Positions 10,630 to 22,385 are shown, counted from the stretch's first letter. The stretch: 64,000 nucleotides of DNA from Armillaria gallica (GCA_037576215.1 JBANDB010000005.1:2542001-2606000); one strand, 5' to 3'. The notes: a model not told the origin generated them from the letters alone. Translations and numbers: made by a program.

Positions 10630-13600
10630 CTGCGGTATTATAGTCGTGGAACTGGGAAATGATCTCTCCCTGAAGGGGATGTTTCCTTGGCACATAAATG
10701 TATCTGTTGTAGTGGAGGAGTCCACCTTGTCAGGAGATTCCTTGTTTGTGACTGAGAGACATAGCGATTCCTGCATCCCACAGGTCCTCTTGTCAGGTTG
10801 CTTCTTTGATTCGCTGGTGAACTTCACTGGTTGTTGGCATGATGAGAGCACAGAAGTGTGCTGGTTGGAGGATGATGATGTCCTTGTTGTCATCCTTGCC
10901 CTGATCGTGGTTGTCGCATCATGAAAGGAGATCAGCTTTCTGTTTGAGGGAGCCAGGCTTGTGTTGTAGTATGAAGTGATATTCAGTCAGCTCGGTGACC
11001 CAGCACACTTGTCGTCGGTTCAACTTCTGTGGGAGTCAGAAATACTGGAGATTTTGATGATCTGTCCAGATTTCTACGTCTTTGGCGGCACCCATGAGGT
11101 AGTGGTGCCATTCTGAGAGTGCGAGCATGATTGCTAGCAGCTCCTTGACATAGATCTTGTAATTTCTTTCTGTGGCACTGAGTGACTTCGACATGAAGGC
11201 CACTGGGTGCCATACATCATTTTGTTACTGACTAAGCACTGCACTGACTGCTCCTTCACTGGCATCAGCTTTGACTCGGAATAGGTTGTCATCATTCGGG
11301 ATGGTGAGGATAATATCCTCAGCCATTCGCCTCTTTAGTTCCTCGAATGCCATCTGCTGAGCACCCTTCCATACCCATTCAGCATTTCCAGTGAGTTGAG
11401 TCAAGGGTCAAATGACCTTCGAGTAATTCTTGATGAACTTTTGGTAAAAGTTCATAAAGCCAAGGAATGATTGCAACTTGCACTTCTTCGTTGGTGTCGG
11501 CCATTCGGCGATCCCTGTGATCTTGACAGGGTCCATGTGAATGGAGTCCTGGCTGATGATCACACTGAGGTACTCAGTCTCAAGAACCTTGAATTTGCAC
11601 TTCTCTGCCTTGAGGAAAAGCTTGTTCTCGTGCAGTTGTTGAAGGACGTGCTTCACGATTTGCCAGTGTTCTCCCAAGTCTTTGGAGAAAATCAGGATGT
11701 TGTCCAGATAGATAGTGACCTTGCCTTTGGCAATCAGGTCCTTGAATATGTCATTCATCATCCACTGAAAGGTTGCGAGCGAGTTTGTGAGCCTGAAGAA
11801 CATAATAGTGAGTTCAAACAACCTGCGGTTCATATGGAAGATGGCCTTTTCCTTGTCACCTTCTCAGATTCGGACATTGTTGTATCCCCAATGGACGTCA
11901 AGCTTCATGAAGTACTTGGCACTGCGAAGCTTGTCAATGAGTTCAGAGATGAGTGGCAACAGGTAGCGGTTCTTGATGGTCATCTCATTCAGCTTTTGGT
12001 AGTCTTGTATGGGTTGAAGAGTGCCATCCTTCTTTTTGACAAAGAAGAAGGGCGATGCGAACAGTGATTTGGAGGGACGTATGTGGCCTGACTCCAAGTT
12101 TTCGTCAAGGAACTTGTTGAGTTGTTTCTGTTCATTTCGATTCAGAGGATAAACCTTGCAGTCCAAGGTCGACTTCGCATTGGGGACAAGCTTGATGGCA
12201 TGGTCCCACGGCTTTTGTTCAGGAAGTTCATCAAAGTTCTCCTTGGAGAATAGGTCACGGAAGGAATGATAGTGTTCCAGGACCATTTCTTCGAAGGTTT
12301 TCCTGGGTTTGTCAGTGTTGGCCTTGGCCACAAGGTCATTTGCGTGATGCATGGAGCAAATAATGAGTTCTTCTTCCATTTGGATGGTGAGGATAGTGTC
12401 ACCTTCTTCGAGTTTTTCATCCCATTGATCATTGGGATCTGCATCGGGAAGGTGGAAGTGGTTCTTGATGCAGTCACAGCGTCCAAAGATGATGCTGCCA
12501 GTGTTCCAGTTGATACTCAGGTTATGGTGCTTGAGCCAGTCATGTCCAAGATATACGACCTTTGTCCTGAGGTCAGTGACTGTGAGATCAATGTGCACAC
12601 TGTGTCCTCTAAGAGTCATCTTTAGTTTGACAATCTTGGTGATATCACTGCCTTGGTTTCTGGTGCCATCCGCATTGTAAACTGGGATTGGTACCACTGT
12701 CTTTCTGGTTTCCGGTCCATGTTTTGTTATGAAGGCACCGTTGATTGCACTTCCTGTACACCCACTGTTGATGAGTGCCTTTGCCATTACTGTCTGGGTT
12801 CTGGTGCACAGGTTCAGTTGGACTTTAACCATAAAGTTGTTTACCAAGCCTTCACATCTGCAAATGTATTGGATCAGTTGGCGGATCTCATAGAGACGCT
12901 CTCATGCGAGCTCTTCATCATCATTTAGTTCATGGAGCAGCTTGTCTGTGAGTTCTCCAAATTGGTCCTTGTGCATCCATACACAGAGGGCAGCATGGGC
13001 TGTGCAGTCATTTTGTGCTTTGTGGATGGCGCAGAGGGTCCAGTCTGCCTCGAAGGGTTTCATCCATCAGTGAGGGGCCTCTCAAGCCTTCGCACCAGCC
13101 ATTACAGGTGTAGCTACTGTTGGCGAGGTCACTTCAATCCCTTTGTTGGGGAGTTCCTTCATTGTGGTTGGTGGTATTTCTGGTGGAGTTGGGAGCATCA
13201 CAGTGCGAGGCTTTGGGGAGATCATCAGGCTGCCGGCAGTGAGCCATCTGTTAAAGGACATGTCATTGTCCTGATCAGGAACTTCAATCATAGTTACCTG
13301 ATGCCCCCTCTTCACCGCCTAGGCACTAGCGGCTTCCTGTCCTGTGGCTGTTTTGGTCAGGGCTGTTGCGCATCCAACAGTTCTTGCTACTCACTGGTCT
13401 TTGCCAATGTTGCAAGTGGGAGTTTTGCTACTCAGCAAGCCTGGCTGGACCTCAGGGCCATCTTTAGCATCGCATGTAGCGCAATCCAAGACAGTGGGCT
13501 TGACTTGTGCTGAATGAATGGTCTTATCAGCCCGGCCTGTTCCCTCGGGACTTAGCAGGTCATTCTACCACAAGTGGGATCTGTCAGCATTGATGCATTC

Positions 13601-14559
13601 AATTGTCCTTGTTGTTACCATACTTCCAGGACATTCCCAAGTGGGAGCGCCAGGGTTTCTGGTTGTGCATTTTTTTGGCAAGGCCAGATTGTCTTGCCCT
13701 TGTGGGTTTTGCATCTTTGGTCGGCCTGTCCTGCATCCTCCCTGTCCATAGGGGACACCTTTGCAGTCATGTGAAGGAGCTCTTCAGGGCTCACAAAAAG
13801 TTCTTGCCCTGCCCCATCCAGTCAGGTGTTCGTCACTGCAGCGGTCTCACGAGGAGAGGGCCTCGACTGGCATGCTGTTATGATGGGTGCCTCTATGGTG
13901 GGAGGCTTTCCAGCAGGTGCTTTCGCTTGCAATGAGTTACTTGCCCACTGCTTAGCCAGTCATGTTGCTGAGGTTTCCCCCACTTCAGCATGTGTATGGG
14001 GGCCCACAGCTATCCCCCATTGTGGGGATGTTGGGTCATCTAAAGAAGAGTCAGTCAAGTCCCAAAAGATGTTATATCAGTTTGTCGATTCTAATACTGG
14101 TGGTGTGTCTGAAGATGAAGTCATAAATTGGTGTGTAGGCTGTATATTTGAAGTCGTAGTAAAAACTGACCCTGCACATGGGGGTCGGGGTATATCCAAA
14201 TGTGCATTATGTAAAATGTCTGTAGATAAAAGCAAAGAACTGTCAGACTGGCCAACAGGAGAAGAGACCACACCAGTATTTAAGTCCTTGGTCGTTGTGG
14301 GTGAATCGGGACCCCAATGATCTAATCTTTTACTTCCTTGATCTTGATGTCCTTGGAGAGTGGCACTTTGGCTGCCTCCACCACACGTACCTCCTGCCCC
14401 TTCATTTTCTTTGGGCAAAACTTGCTTATATTCCCTTTCTCGTGGCAGATGAAGCACCAGCCTTCGGTCATGTACTTCTTTCTGTTGATCTCCATTGGCT
14501 GTCCTGCCTCTCCATATGTTGTTCCCATTGTCATTACCCACTATCCTGTCACATTGCAC
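10630..14559 (-). pseudogene. pol: Pol of chromovirus B: linker, PR, RT, RNase H, start of IN
   Basis: Opens inside gag in the -1 frame, runs through the linker (MIEVPDQDND, about 13300) into protease, RT, RNase H and the start of integrase. The longest unbroken piece, 11864-12847, covers protease and the first half of RT. Two catalytic sites have been lost: protease reads INSG where A has IDSG, and RT reads YLDN (complement of 11699-11710) instead of YLDD. A frame change separates the two RT halves near 11840. RNase H is scattered over 10983-11400. Some Arg codons lost in A survive here (for example LNRNEQ), which helps identify decay in the sister copies. Confidence 0.9.
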
Positions 14560-17085
14560 CCTTTTCTGCCAGCAGCCTTCTTACCCGTTGAGGAACTTGT
14601 CGTGCCACCTGTAGCATTCTTGTTGCTACTGGTGGCAGTAATCTGCTTCTGGTTTCCCAGGGTCTTCTTGTCACTGTGCTGGTCAGCCCTGTGTGTCTGC
14701 TCATAGACCAACCTTCATTGGTGCTCCTCATACATGATAAGGATTTGCTCCTTCCATTTGGGGTACATCTGAGAAACACCAACACCGATGTTTGCGATGA
14801 AGGAGGTGTACGAAGGGGGTACTCCCATCCTAACTGCGTGCACCAGGAGGCTCCAGGCACTCTCGTCAGCTCGTCATCCTGCCAGCTTGGCCTCCTATTC
14901 CAGTTTCTGGAAATAGTGGGTGGCCAGTCATGAGCCCATGCGCAGCTCGTTTATGCACTTCTCATAGACTTCTTTAATGGTGGGATCCTGGAATTGGTTG
15001 TTGATTTCCTTGACGAAGTTGTCCCAATGTGGGTAGTGGTATTGGGGCAGGTTGGTGTTGAGTGGGTCATTAGTCCACAGTTCCTCTCATTGGTGCGTCC
15101 ACCAGTCCCATGTGGACCCCTCAAAGTGGGAGGCGGCAAAGGGAACTATGAGTGACGAGATTCCCTGGAACTGGTGTTGGAAGGCCTCGAAGTAGGTGAG
15201 GCAATCCCTGATGAATTGGTCAATGTCATTGTGGTCCTCCTTGAACATCACAGGGGTTTTCATAAGGATGGGTTTGACACCTGTGAACACCGGTCTTTCA
15301 TCAGCATCCCATTTGCCGACTGGTCCTTGACCCAGAGGCAGGTAGTGTGGGGGTCTCAGGACCAAGTAATGATCTGGGTCTGAGTGGTATCTTGGTTGTC
15401 CTTGTCAGCCCTGATTTGCTCCTGCTTGTCAGAGGGCCATGATTTCGTTGAGCAGCTGCTGATTCTGTTCACACATCTGGGCAGCCTGATCGATTGCCTG
15501 TTGCAATCGCTCCTCCATCATTGGTCCTGTTGGCCCAATGTTTCCTGTCCATGTGTCCCTCCCTTTGTCCATCTCATCTGCTCCTACTACGAGTCTGCTG
15601 GTGGTCAGGCTTCAATAGCCTGGCTGTCATGGGTTCCTTTCCCTGGGTGGCAAGTCTGGGAGTGGTTGTGGGTCTCCGAATACCCAATCCAGAACATCCA
15701 CCAGATTCTATGATGGGTTGAATCCTCATCTGAAGATCTTGTCATCATAATGAAAGCCCTCAAATTCCCTCTAGGCCTCCTCACTCTCGTACCCATATAT
15801 CGTGCTGTATGATGAGGGCCTGGAGGTCTGCCTCTAGTTGTATCTGTTCTGAGATAGTGCAGAGACATAGCCTCTCTGTGACTCTGTTCCCAACTGATGT
15901 TCGGAATTGGGAGCGGTCTTGGTTCATCCATATCTGGGCCACAATTTCAGGGGTCCAGCTGTCATAAAAGGTCCTCTCACTATACCTTCTTCCCAGGGGT
16001 TGATCTCCTCGTTCCATTGCAAGGTAGTAGTCCATGTGGACCTGGAGGTAGTGGGTGTGTGGCCACCCTGCTCATGTGTTGAAGTCTTGTTGCCTGAGTT
16101 CTCAGGTGGCAGTTGTGTGTGGTCTGAGAATCTTGCGGTTGACATCAGTGAGCTCAGGCCACTTGTAGTCCCCTCTGTGTGGATTGAAGGGGTTGCTGTC
16201 ACTCTGGAAGGGAGATGGATTGTCGAAGGGATCAGGGTCACTGTCAAATTGGTGTCCTCGCTGCTCTGAGGCGATGGAAAGTGCACTGGAGAAATCAGAG
16301 TTGGAATCCTCCTTGGGCCATGGGTTGTATTGCCTTCCCATTCTTGGGAAAAGGATGGTGTTGCTGTTGTCAGTGAAAGGGAGTGAGTCTCTTAGTTCTG
16401 GGTGTTGTGGACGAGACCGGGAAAGTTCCTTGGCCATGTGAATCCAGTAGGGGGGAATGGGGGTTTGTTTTGGGGATACACTGAGTAGTTCGAAGGTGGC
16501 AGGGTGTTTGTGCCCAACTGGTTGGTCACACTCATGAAGTACAGCAGGAATGTTCTACTCGAACCAGGCAGCGATGTTGGCCTGGTCCTTGGGGGAGAGG
16601 TTGGGGTTTCCAATCTCCAGTTCTGGGAAGGAGAGTCCTCAGTTAGGAGGCTGTACCACCCTGATCAGAATGGGTTGTTGGATCTCGGTGGGCTCGGGGG
16701 ATCTCCATATCCTACTCAGCCCTGGGGTTGCGTTTCTTGGGACATCCTCCCGACACGAGAAGTATTCATCAGAGGAGGAGACCTGAATAGTGGTTGTGCG
16801 CCGATGGGCATGGGTGCTCATCATTGTTGAGTGGGTGGTTGCCATACTTGGCTGGCCCACTGTTCGTCTGGGTTCGGTGGTGTAGGGGTCGACATAATGT
16901 CAAGGGAAGGGTGCAGTTCGGAAGTTGGTTCTGGGAATCCTTTGTAGGACCCTGACTCTTTTGAGGATGGTTCTGATTTCCTCGACATAGGTGAGGACAA
17001 TGATGAAAGTGAAAAAGACAAGAGTTGCTGCTGTAGCAGCAACTCCGATGCTGATAGTTTGTATGGGGGTTAGGTCAGGAGTCAT
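14322..17085 (-). pseudogene. gag: Gag of chromovirus B with N-terminal transmembrane segment
   Basis: ATG at 17085, chosen because the same start and following residues (MTPDLTPIQTISIGVAATA) recur in copy C at 51624. Residues about 12-33 form one strongly hydrophobic stretch, followed by positively charged residues, the pattern of a signal anchor. Then comes a Pro/Ser/Arg-rich region, a segment with HMDYYLAMERGDQPL, a predicted coiled coil (EERLQQAIDQAAQMCEQNQQ), the capsid part (AASHFEGSTWDWW, about 15110) and a CCHC knuckle (CFICHEKGNISKFC, about 14460). The end is TAG after EVKD. Several TGA and TAG codons break the frame. A membrane segment at the start of Gag is unusual for Ty3/gypsy elements. 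Confidence 0.85.
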
Positions 17086-17212
17086 CTATGTCATCAGGAA
17101 AAGAGTTGCTGGTTTTCCTGATAGATGCAGAGGAGAAGTTCTATCAGGAGGATTGTAAGATTGTTGAAGAGGACAATGTCTTCTTCCATTGGAGTTGGTG
17201 GTGGAGTTTGGT

Positions 17213-17473
17213 TCATGCACATGCTTCGGTGGCAAGTGTCAGGGATGGTTCTGGTTGTATCTGGTGAGATAGGATGTAGTGGCTGGGAAGAGCCAATTGT
17301 TCTATGGGTCGGGAGTCGGTGGTTTGTTCTTTATATTCTCTTTGTTTGCCATGTGTGAGGCAAGCAAAGAGGGTTTCTAGAAAAATGAGTATAGCAGCTA
17401 TGAAGGCAGCTACAATCACGACAATCTTGTTTCAGGAGTCGGAGTAGGAAAGGGTCTCCCTGACAGCTAGCAT
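17213..17473 (-). pseudogene. Small membrane-protein ORF upstream of gag, chromovirus B
   Basis: An 87-codon frame between the primer-binding site and gag, beginning MLAVRETLSYSDS and ending with TEACA and a stop. After one internal TGA (codon 14) follows a hydrophobic stretch (IVVIVAAFIAAILIFLETL) suited to a single membrane span, then a polar tail (KQREYKEQTTDS). Copy C has a homologue of exactly the same length, with the TGA at the same codon and the same 127-nt gap to the gag ATG. The differences between the two are mostly conservative (V/I, F/L, D/E). The shared TGA was either present in the common source copy (a lost Trp or Arg codon) or is functional. I know of no described homologue. 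Confidence 0.6.
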
Positions 17474-17490
17474 GCAGGAAGGGTGTAAGG

Positions 17491-17505
17491 AAGCTTCGAG
17501 CTAAT
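17491..17505 (-). promoter_or_regulatory. Putative self-priming primer-binding site, chromovirus B
   Basis: Directly inside the 5' LTR; reads ATTAGCTCGAAGC on the element strand. It is complementary, with two transition mismatches, to the CTAGCTTTGAGTTAA in its own LTR. Copies A/C and D show the perfect form. Confidence 0.6.
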
Positions 17506-17892
17506 TGTTAAGAATGGACTTGGGAATAACAAACAAGGTAACTGAAGGCTGTCTCACATTCGGACAATCACCTAAGGAACCATGGCATCTGTTACAGCGA
17601 GGCGGTGTAACACTTAGACTCTTGGTGAGCAGTAAGAGTGAAGTTCAGGATATATAAACTTAACTCAAAGCTAGAGTACAAGGCTGAGAGCTAAACTACT
17701 TATATACTATTCATCTGTTTCTATATATATACTGTTCTGAATGTAAGTCATATGATACCTGTTAAGAAGTCTGTCTGTAACCATGTGTCACAGCAGGAAT
17801 GCTGAAGTCGTTCAGTTTAGCGCTGGTAACCATGTGTATGCCGAGGTGCTGAGATAAGATAAGATAAGTGAAAAAATGAATAAATCATAACA
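17506..17892 (-). repeat. 5' LTR of chromovirus B
   Basis: 387 bp, reading TGTTATGATTTATTC to CATTCTTAACA on the element strand. It carries a GATAAG triplet cluster (17851-17869), a TATATAAG box and the CTAGCTTTGAG segment of the predicted transcript start. Pairwise similarity to the LTRs of A and C is high, with mostly transition differences. Confidence 0.92.
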
Positions 17893-18459
17893 ACAATCTT
17901 CTTGCTGGGTAAATGCTGATATGAAATAATAACTGGTCACTCTTTCCATCGCCTCAAAAGTGTGAGTTATTTTTTTAGGCTTTAACACCAGATCAGCCTT
18001 AAGTACACAATGAGATATGATAAAATATGCCCCACATTTACTAAGAATTCCTAGAGCAGATATATTCTATTGTAATTCTAAATATTCTCAGGACAACCTA
18101 ACTAGTAAGATTGTGGTTTTGCATTTTGATTTAATAGTGCAACACAGCAGAGATATACATAAGTGGTTTCCAATATACCTCACAACTCATTCATGATCTC
18201 CTTGAATCAGTGGACTCGAACTAATTTCAAGCAAACTTACATTTTTAGAGGGGCCTAAAATGGTTGCAGAATCCTTGAAGAAAAATAAAGTTTGATTACA
18301 AAAAACAGGGGTCATCAGACTGTTACAAAAAAAACCACCGCCTTGATGTTGACTCAGCATTACAAAGGGCTAGTTCATGGTACAGCCCCCATAGTGGAAA
18401 ACAGTTTAGAAAACATGGGGATGGACTAGAAAATGTGGCAATGCTCTAGAAAACATAGC
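17893..18459. other. Unassigned spacer between chromoviruses B and D
   Basis: A/T-rich 567 bp with no coding frame of note. It is the only stretch in the window that could be host sequence, being the outer flank of both B and D. Short imperfect repeats (TTTAGAAAACATGG, CTAGAAAACATAG) occur near 18400-18460. Nothing else seen. Confidence 0.5.
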
Positions 18460-18838
18460 TGTTACGACTTATTCATTTTCTTTATCTAAGCACCTCTTAT
18501 CTTATCTTCAGTGCTTATCTTATCTTATCCTTAGGATCTGCGACTCCACAGAGCCATGACATTGTGATACAGTCACTGTCATTCACCTTGTGCATGTTTC
18601 TACTTCTTTCTTACATGGTGCACTTATTATTAGGACCCTCACTTTAGTATATAAGTACTGTAGCTCAAGCTGTATATTTCCTAGCTTTGAGCTAAAATTC
18701 ATTCATACTGAAACACATTCATTCTTGCTAAGCACTAAAAACACTTAGCCTAGAAGTCCTTTCATCATGAGACTCAACGGTGACTGTATGAACATGATAC
18801 AGCTGTTGTTTACTCTTGATTGGACATCAGGTCTAACA
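18460..18838 (+). repeat. 5' LTR of chromovirus D
   Basis: 379 bp from TGTTACGACT to GTCTAACA. It has two GATAAG clusters on the minus strand (18495-18530), a TATA box (18648-18655) and CTAGCTTTGAGCTAA (18681-18695). Compared by eye with the 3' LTR there are about two dozen differences, virtually all C/T or G/A transitions, several in CpG versus TpG/CpA form. Confidence 0.92.
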
Positions 18839-18839
18839 A

Positions 18840-18850
18840 TTAGCTCAAAG
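18840..18850 (+). promoter_or_regulatory. Self-priming primer-binding site of chromovirus D
   Basis: TTAGCTCAAAG starts one base after the LTR and is a perfect 11-nt reverse complement of CTTTGAGCTAA at 18685-18695, which lies about 35 nt downstream of the TATA box, where the RNA should start. This is the arrangement known from Tf1 and the Tf1/sushi group of chromoviruses, where the RNA 5' end folds back as primer instead of a tRNA. Confidence 0.75.
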
Positions 18851-18878
18851 TGTCCCTAGCTCCTCAACCAGAGCCTTC

Positions 18879-20728
18879 ATGGATACAGAAAACACTATTA
18901 TCTTAACCATGGCACTTGTCCCCAGCGTCATCTGCCTTGCTACTGCCATCATTCTCACAGAAAGGTTTCGCAGAGGTGGAAGATGAGACACAACTGTGGC
19001 CACACCCACTATCATTATCAACCAGCAAATAAACCCCCAAGCCATCAACAATGACATCCTGCTCCAGCAGTCACCACTCCATATCCACACACCTGTACCG
19101 TGATGAGTGGCACCAGTCAGCAGCATCCTTAGAGACAAAGGAGAAATGGAGGTTGATCTTCAGTTGACTGAAACTGACATTCAAGCGGAAAGACCTCCCA
19201 CCTCTACCAGAAGGCACATGCCTTTCATCATCCTTTCAACCACCAGCTCCACCAGTTCTACCCCCTATGTCATTTGATCTCCCTCCCCCCTTTCTGATGA
19301 TGCCCTTGCCAAGCACCAGGTACGATTCCATCTGGGCCACCACAGTAGGCCTGTCACTCCTAGGGGTAGCACCAACAACCATTTTGGGGATACCTAGGCA
19401 TCAGTTGCATCACCCCCAACCCCATTCGATCCTGGCAACCTTTGGGACAATCTTACCATTCTATACAGTGCCTACTTCCCTGCAAGTAGCAAGGAGTTTC
19501 TCAATCGCAGTACCCCTCCCACCATCCCAGCCAACTATTCCAACATCAACTATTGGGATCAACCTGTACAGAAATGGGAGCTCACACCCAAGTCTGTACC
19601 AGCTGTCATCATTGAGCCAGTCACCAGACCATCTCAAATCTGATCTGGTGACAGATCAATAAGCGCCATCTCACACCATGCCTCAACCAATTTAGTGAGA
19701 TACAAGGACATGGGTGGGCAAGTGAGCCCAGCGAGGGAAGTGACACAGCAACTGAGCCACTCCCTGTGGTGGAGTATATCAATGAAATCCATGGAGAGAG
19801 CCCTGCATCCTCAATTCTGGAGAACCAACCCCTCTCTGAGACAACTCCTGAGCCCTCCACCAATGACACTAACTGACACCATCAACTTACTTGAAGTGGA
19901 ATGACTTATTCAGATACCAGATGTATTGATATAAGCAGACTATGACAACCTATTTAGATATTTTACCTACAAATTACCTTTTGTCCAAGCTTGGAGAGAA
20001 ACTGAAGCTGAACACAGCTATTTTATGAACAAACAGTGAGGCCTCCCTGCTGACCAGATCCTACAGTACAAAGCAGGCAGAAATGCCTGCCTCCTGTATA
20101 ATGAGATCCATCAAGATGCCCCAATATGGGTACTCAGCCCCTACAAAAGGATCCTGATCAAACTACCAGCTGAGATTGAGATCCAAGGACCAATGCCAGA
20201 TGAACCACTGGTACCCCCTATCCAAGCACCAATCCCTGCCTTCTCCTATCACAGGGGACAGGCACCCCCAGGAACATATCTCTGGGGTTACATATCATTT
20301 GCTGGAGCTGCAGAAGTGTCAGAAAGTGGCAGCGGACAACCTGCCCAACCACCTCAACCCCCACCACCTGTTACACCTAAATGGACACTACCATGGCACT
20401 CTGCTCCACCCTGCTCCACCAGACCCACCTGCCTCCTGGATTTTAACTGCAGGAGATACCTCCCCCTACAACGACCTCAAGCCAAAAATCTTAAAAGAGG
20501 TTAATGATTTCAGCAGAGATTCTAGTGACATCTCCTGCTTCTTCCTACAGTGCAAAATGCACTTTGATCTATTTAATTGGCACTTCTGATATCACCCCCA
20601 CAAAGTCATCTTCTGTGTCTCATGATCCATAGGAGATACTCAGAAGTGGTGGGAATTGGGATCAAGAATCCTGGGGAGAAGCAATGAAGGGGAACAATTA
20701 TACCCCTCCTATGAAGACTTCAAAGTGA
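18879..20728 (+). pseudogene. gag: Gag of chromovirus D, N-terminal and middle part, with membrane segment
   Basis: Starts MDTENTIILTMALVPSVICL. Residues about 8-27 are continuously hydrophobic and followed by RFRRGGR, so a single signal-anchor-like segment is predicted, as in Gag of B and C although the sequence differs. A Pro/Ser/Thr-rich stretch follows, then a segment equivalent to the YYLAMERGDQ region of B (FRYFTYKLPFVQAWRETEAE, about 19950-20010) and the beginning of capsid (TQKWWELGSR, about 20640). The frame is broken by TGA/TAG codons and then by a solo LTR at 20729. Capsid sequence continues after the LTR at 22386. Confidence 0.8.
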
Positions 20729-22385
20729 TGATGAGCCTCCAGGCTCTGTACACTCAGAATTTGTGGATTTTAACTGCTAATTAATGCTACTATCCCTCTA
20801 ACAGCCTTTCAGTAAACCAATGATTGCACACCCACTGATACCACTTTCATCCTAAGGCCACCACTCCTCATGCACTTTGTTATCCATCCCATCTTGCCAT
20901 GCATCATAATTGCCATACTTCATCACAGCAAGGCACCTTCAATCGACAATCATCCCAATATGGAATTGACACATTACTCAGAAACACCTAGTTGATGTGC
21001 TCATTGATCACTTAATGAAAATGACGTGATTGATGTGAGTACCCTCCCAGCCATGGCAATTGCAGCTACAGCAACTACAGACAGTGTTTACTAAGGCTGT
21101 TACTTCACCAAGGCTTCAAGAAAATGTTGCCCCATGTGTACTCCTCAGTACGACAACTATCACTCAGTAATCCATAGCTAAACAGCACCTAACAATCCAT
21201 GCATTGCTCAGCAAAACTATATGGTTCTCATCCATATGAGACAACATTGACAAGCTGCTGTTACTTTAGAAGACCAAGGACCATATGTTTCCTATGAATT
21301 TTTACAAAGCCAAGGCCTTACAGCCTTACTAAGTCTCGCATATTTACTCTATTTATGAATTCATACTTGTAGTATAAAAACTAGTTAGAAAATGTAGTTA
21401 GAGGGTAGTTCATCTCTAGTTGACCCCAGACTACATCAATTATCATCACACACTAGTCTATCGCCAGTAAACCACGTCTATTTACTGTTCTATGGCAATA
21501 TACAGTTTACCTCAGCATATTCTTGATTGCACATCAACTCTTGAGCTCACCAGAGTTATTCCATGGTTTTTAACTGTGAAGAGTCCTTCGCTACATGCTC
21601 TTTGTTCTTAAAACTATTGGTGCATGCTCATACTATGCCAACATGTGATTGCCACACCATACCTCACCCACTTTATCTTTTATAGGCTGTCATCATTTCA
21701 CTTTCACACCATTGGAGTTTTTACAGTTTCCCTTTTGTAATTGTTATCGTCACCCACTTGGGTAGTCTCAGAGCAGACTTAGGATCAGTTTCAGCCAGTT
21801 TTTGTATAGTATCAGTCCCTTGAGTGGACTTGAAGGTTAGTTGTTTGACATAGGATAGGATTATTTCAGTACCAGACAAGTTTCAACATTGACTCAGCAC
21901 CATTACATCATATAGGACCAGTATCATTGCCAGTTTTCATAGTTCAACCTTTTCTCTTGCCACATGCTATCTCCACCCATGTTTTCTCATTGCCTCGTTC
22001 ACTTATAGACTATTACCGACCATTTAGTCTATTCTCCATTGTTCACCCTGTTCTGATTACCATTGAGCAACATTTTCTAGTCTCATCCTGTGTTTTCTTA
22101 TATGGATTCATGATATTCATGTCATACCCGCTTCCATTCCCTCCCACATTGAGAGAACCCTTCCAGCTTAAAGCCATAGCATCTAGTACTCGACTACCAA
22201 GCAGTACTACTTTGCAGACTTAAAGTCGCAGTGTATTCTTGCATATAGAGGAATTGATTTACTGCACGGAGGTGCCCCAAACCCACTCACACACATGATC
22301 ACCTTGATTGCTGTGCTATTATGTTAATTACCCAATCTCATTCTGAGTTGGTGTTGCCATTGCCACAGAAGTCTTAGGCCCATCA
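20729..22385 (+). mobile_element. Solo LTR, TGATGAGCC family, inserted in gag of chromovirus D
   Basis: Begins TGATGAGCCTCCAGG and ends GGCCCATCA, 1657 bp. Gag reads SYEDFK on the left and VRWRFWKDVDTQIKHAQWEK on the right, so the element is a clean interruption. The flanking tetramers are GTGA and GCGG, which would match only if two transitions occurred. AGTATAAAAACTAG near 21371 corresponds to the TATA region of the other family members. No protein-coding region. Confidence 0.8.

Larger units (their letters stand above)
10630..17892 (-). mobile_element. Chromovirus B (Ty3/gypsy), 3' part displaced by KDZ-1
   Basis: Reading leftwards: 5' LTR, primer-binding site, membrane micro-ORF, gag, pol up to the start of integrase, where KDZ-1 breaks it within the codons for the zinc finger (HDY at the break versus HDHVTAG in A). 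Protein sequences align throughout with A and C. The rest of integrase, the chromodomain and the 3' LTR must lie left of the window. Confidence 0.92.

Noticed and set aside
11471..12067. Long plus-strand open frame opposite the RT of chromovirus B
   Set aside because: It is the antisense of conserved RT/protease codons; its sequence has no independent similarity and mirrors the element frame.
17085..17473. Envelope gene for the hydrophobic ORFs
   Set aside because: Position is 5' of gag, size is under 90 codons and there is no cysteine-rich ectodomain or cleavage site; retroelement env genes lie 3' of pol.
17893..18459. Host gene or exon in the spacer
   Set aside because: No frame of useful length, no splice-consistent exons and no recognisable similarity.
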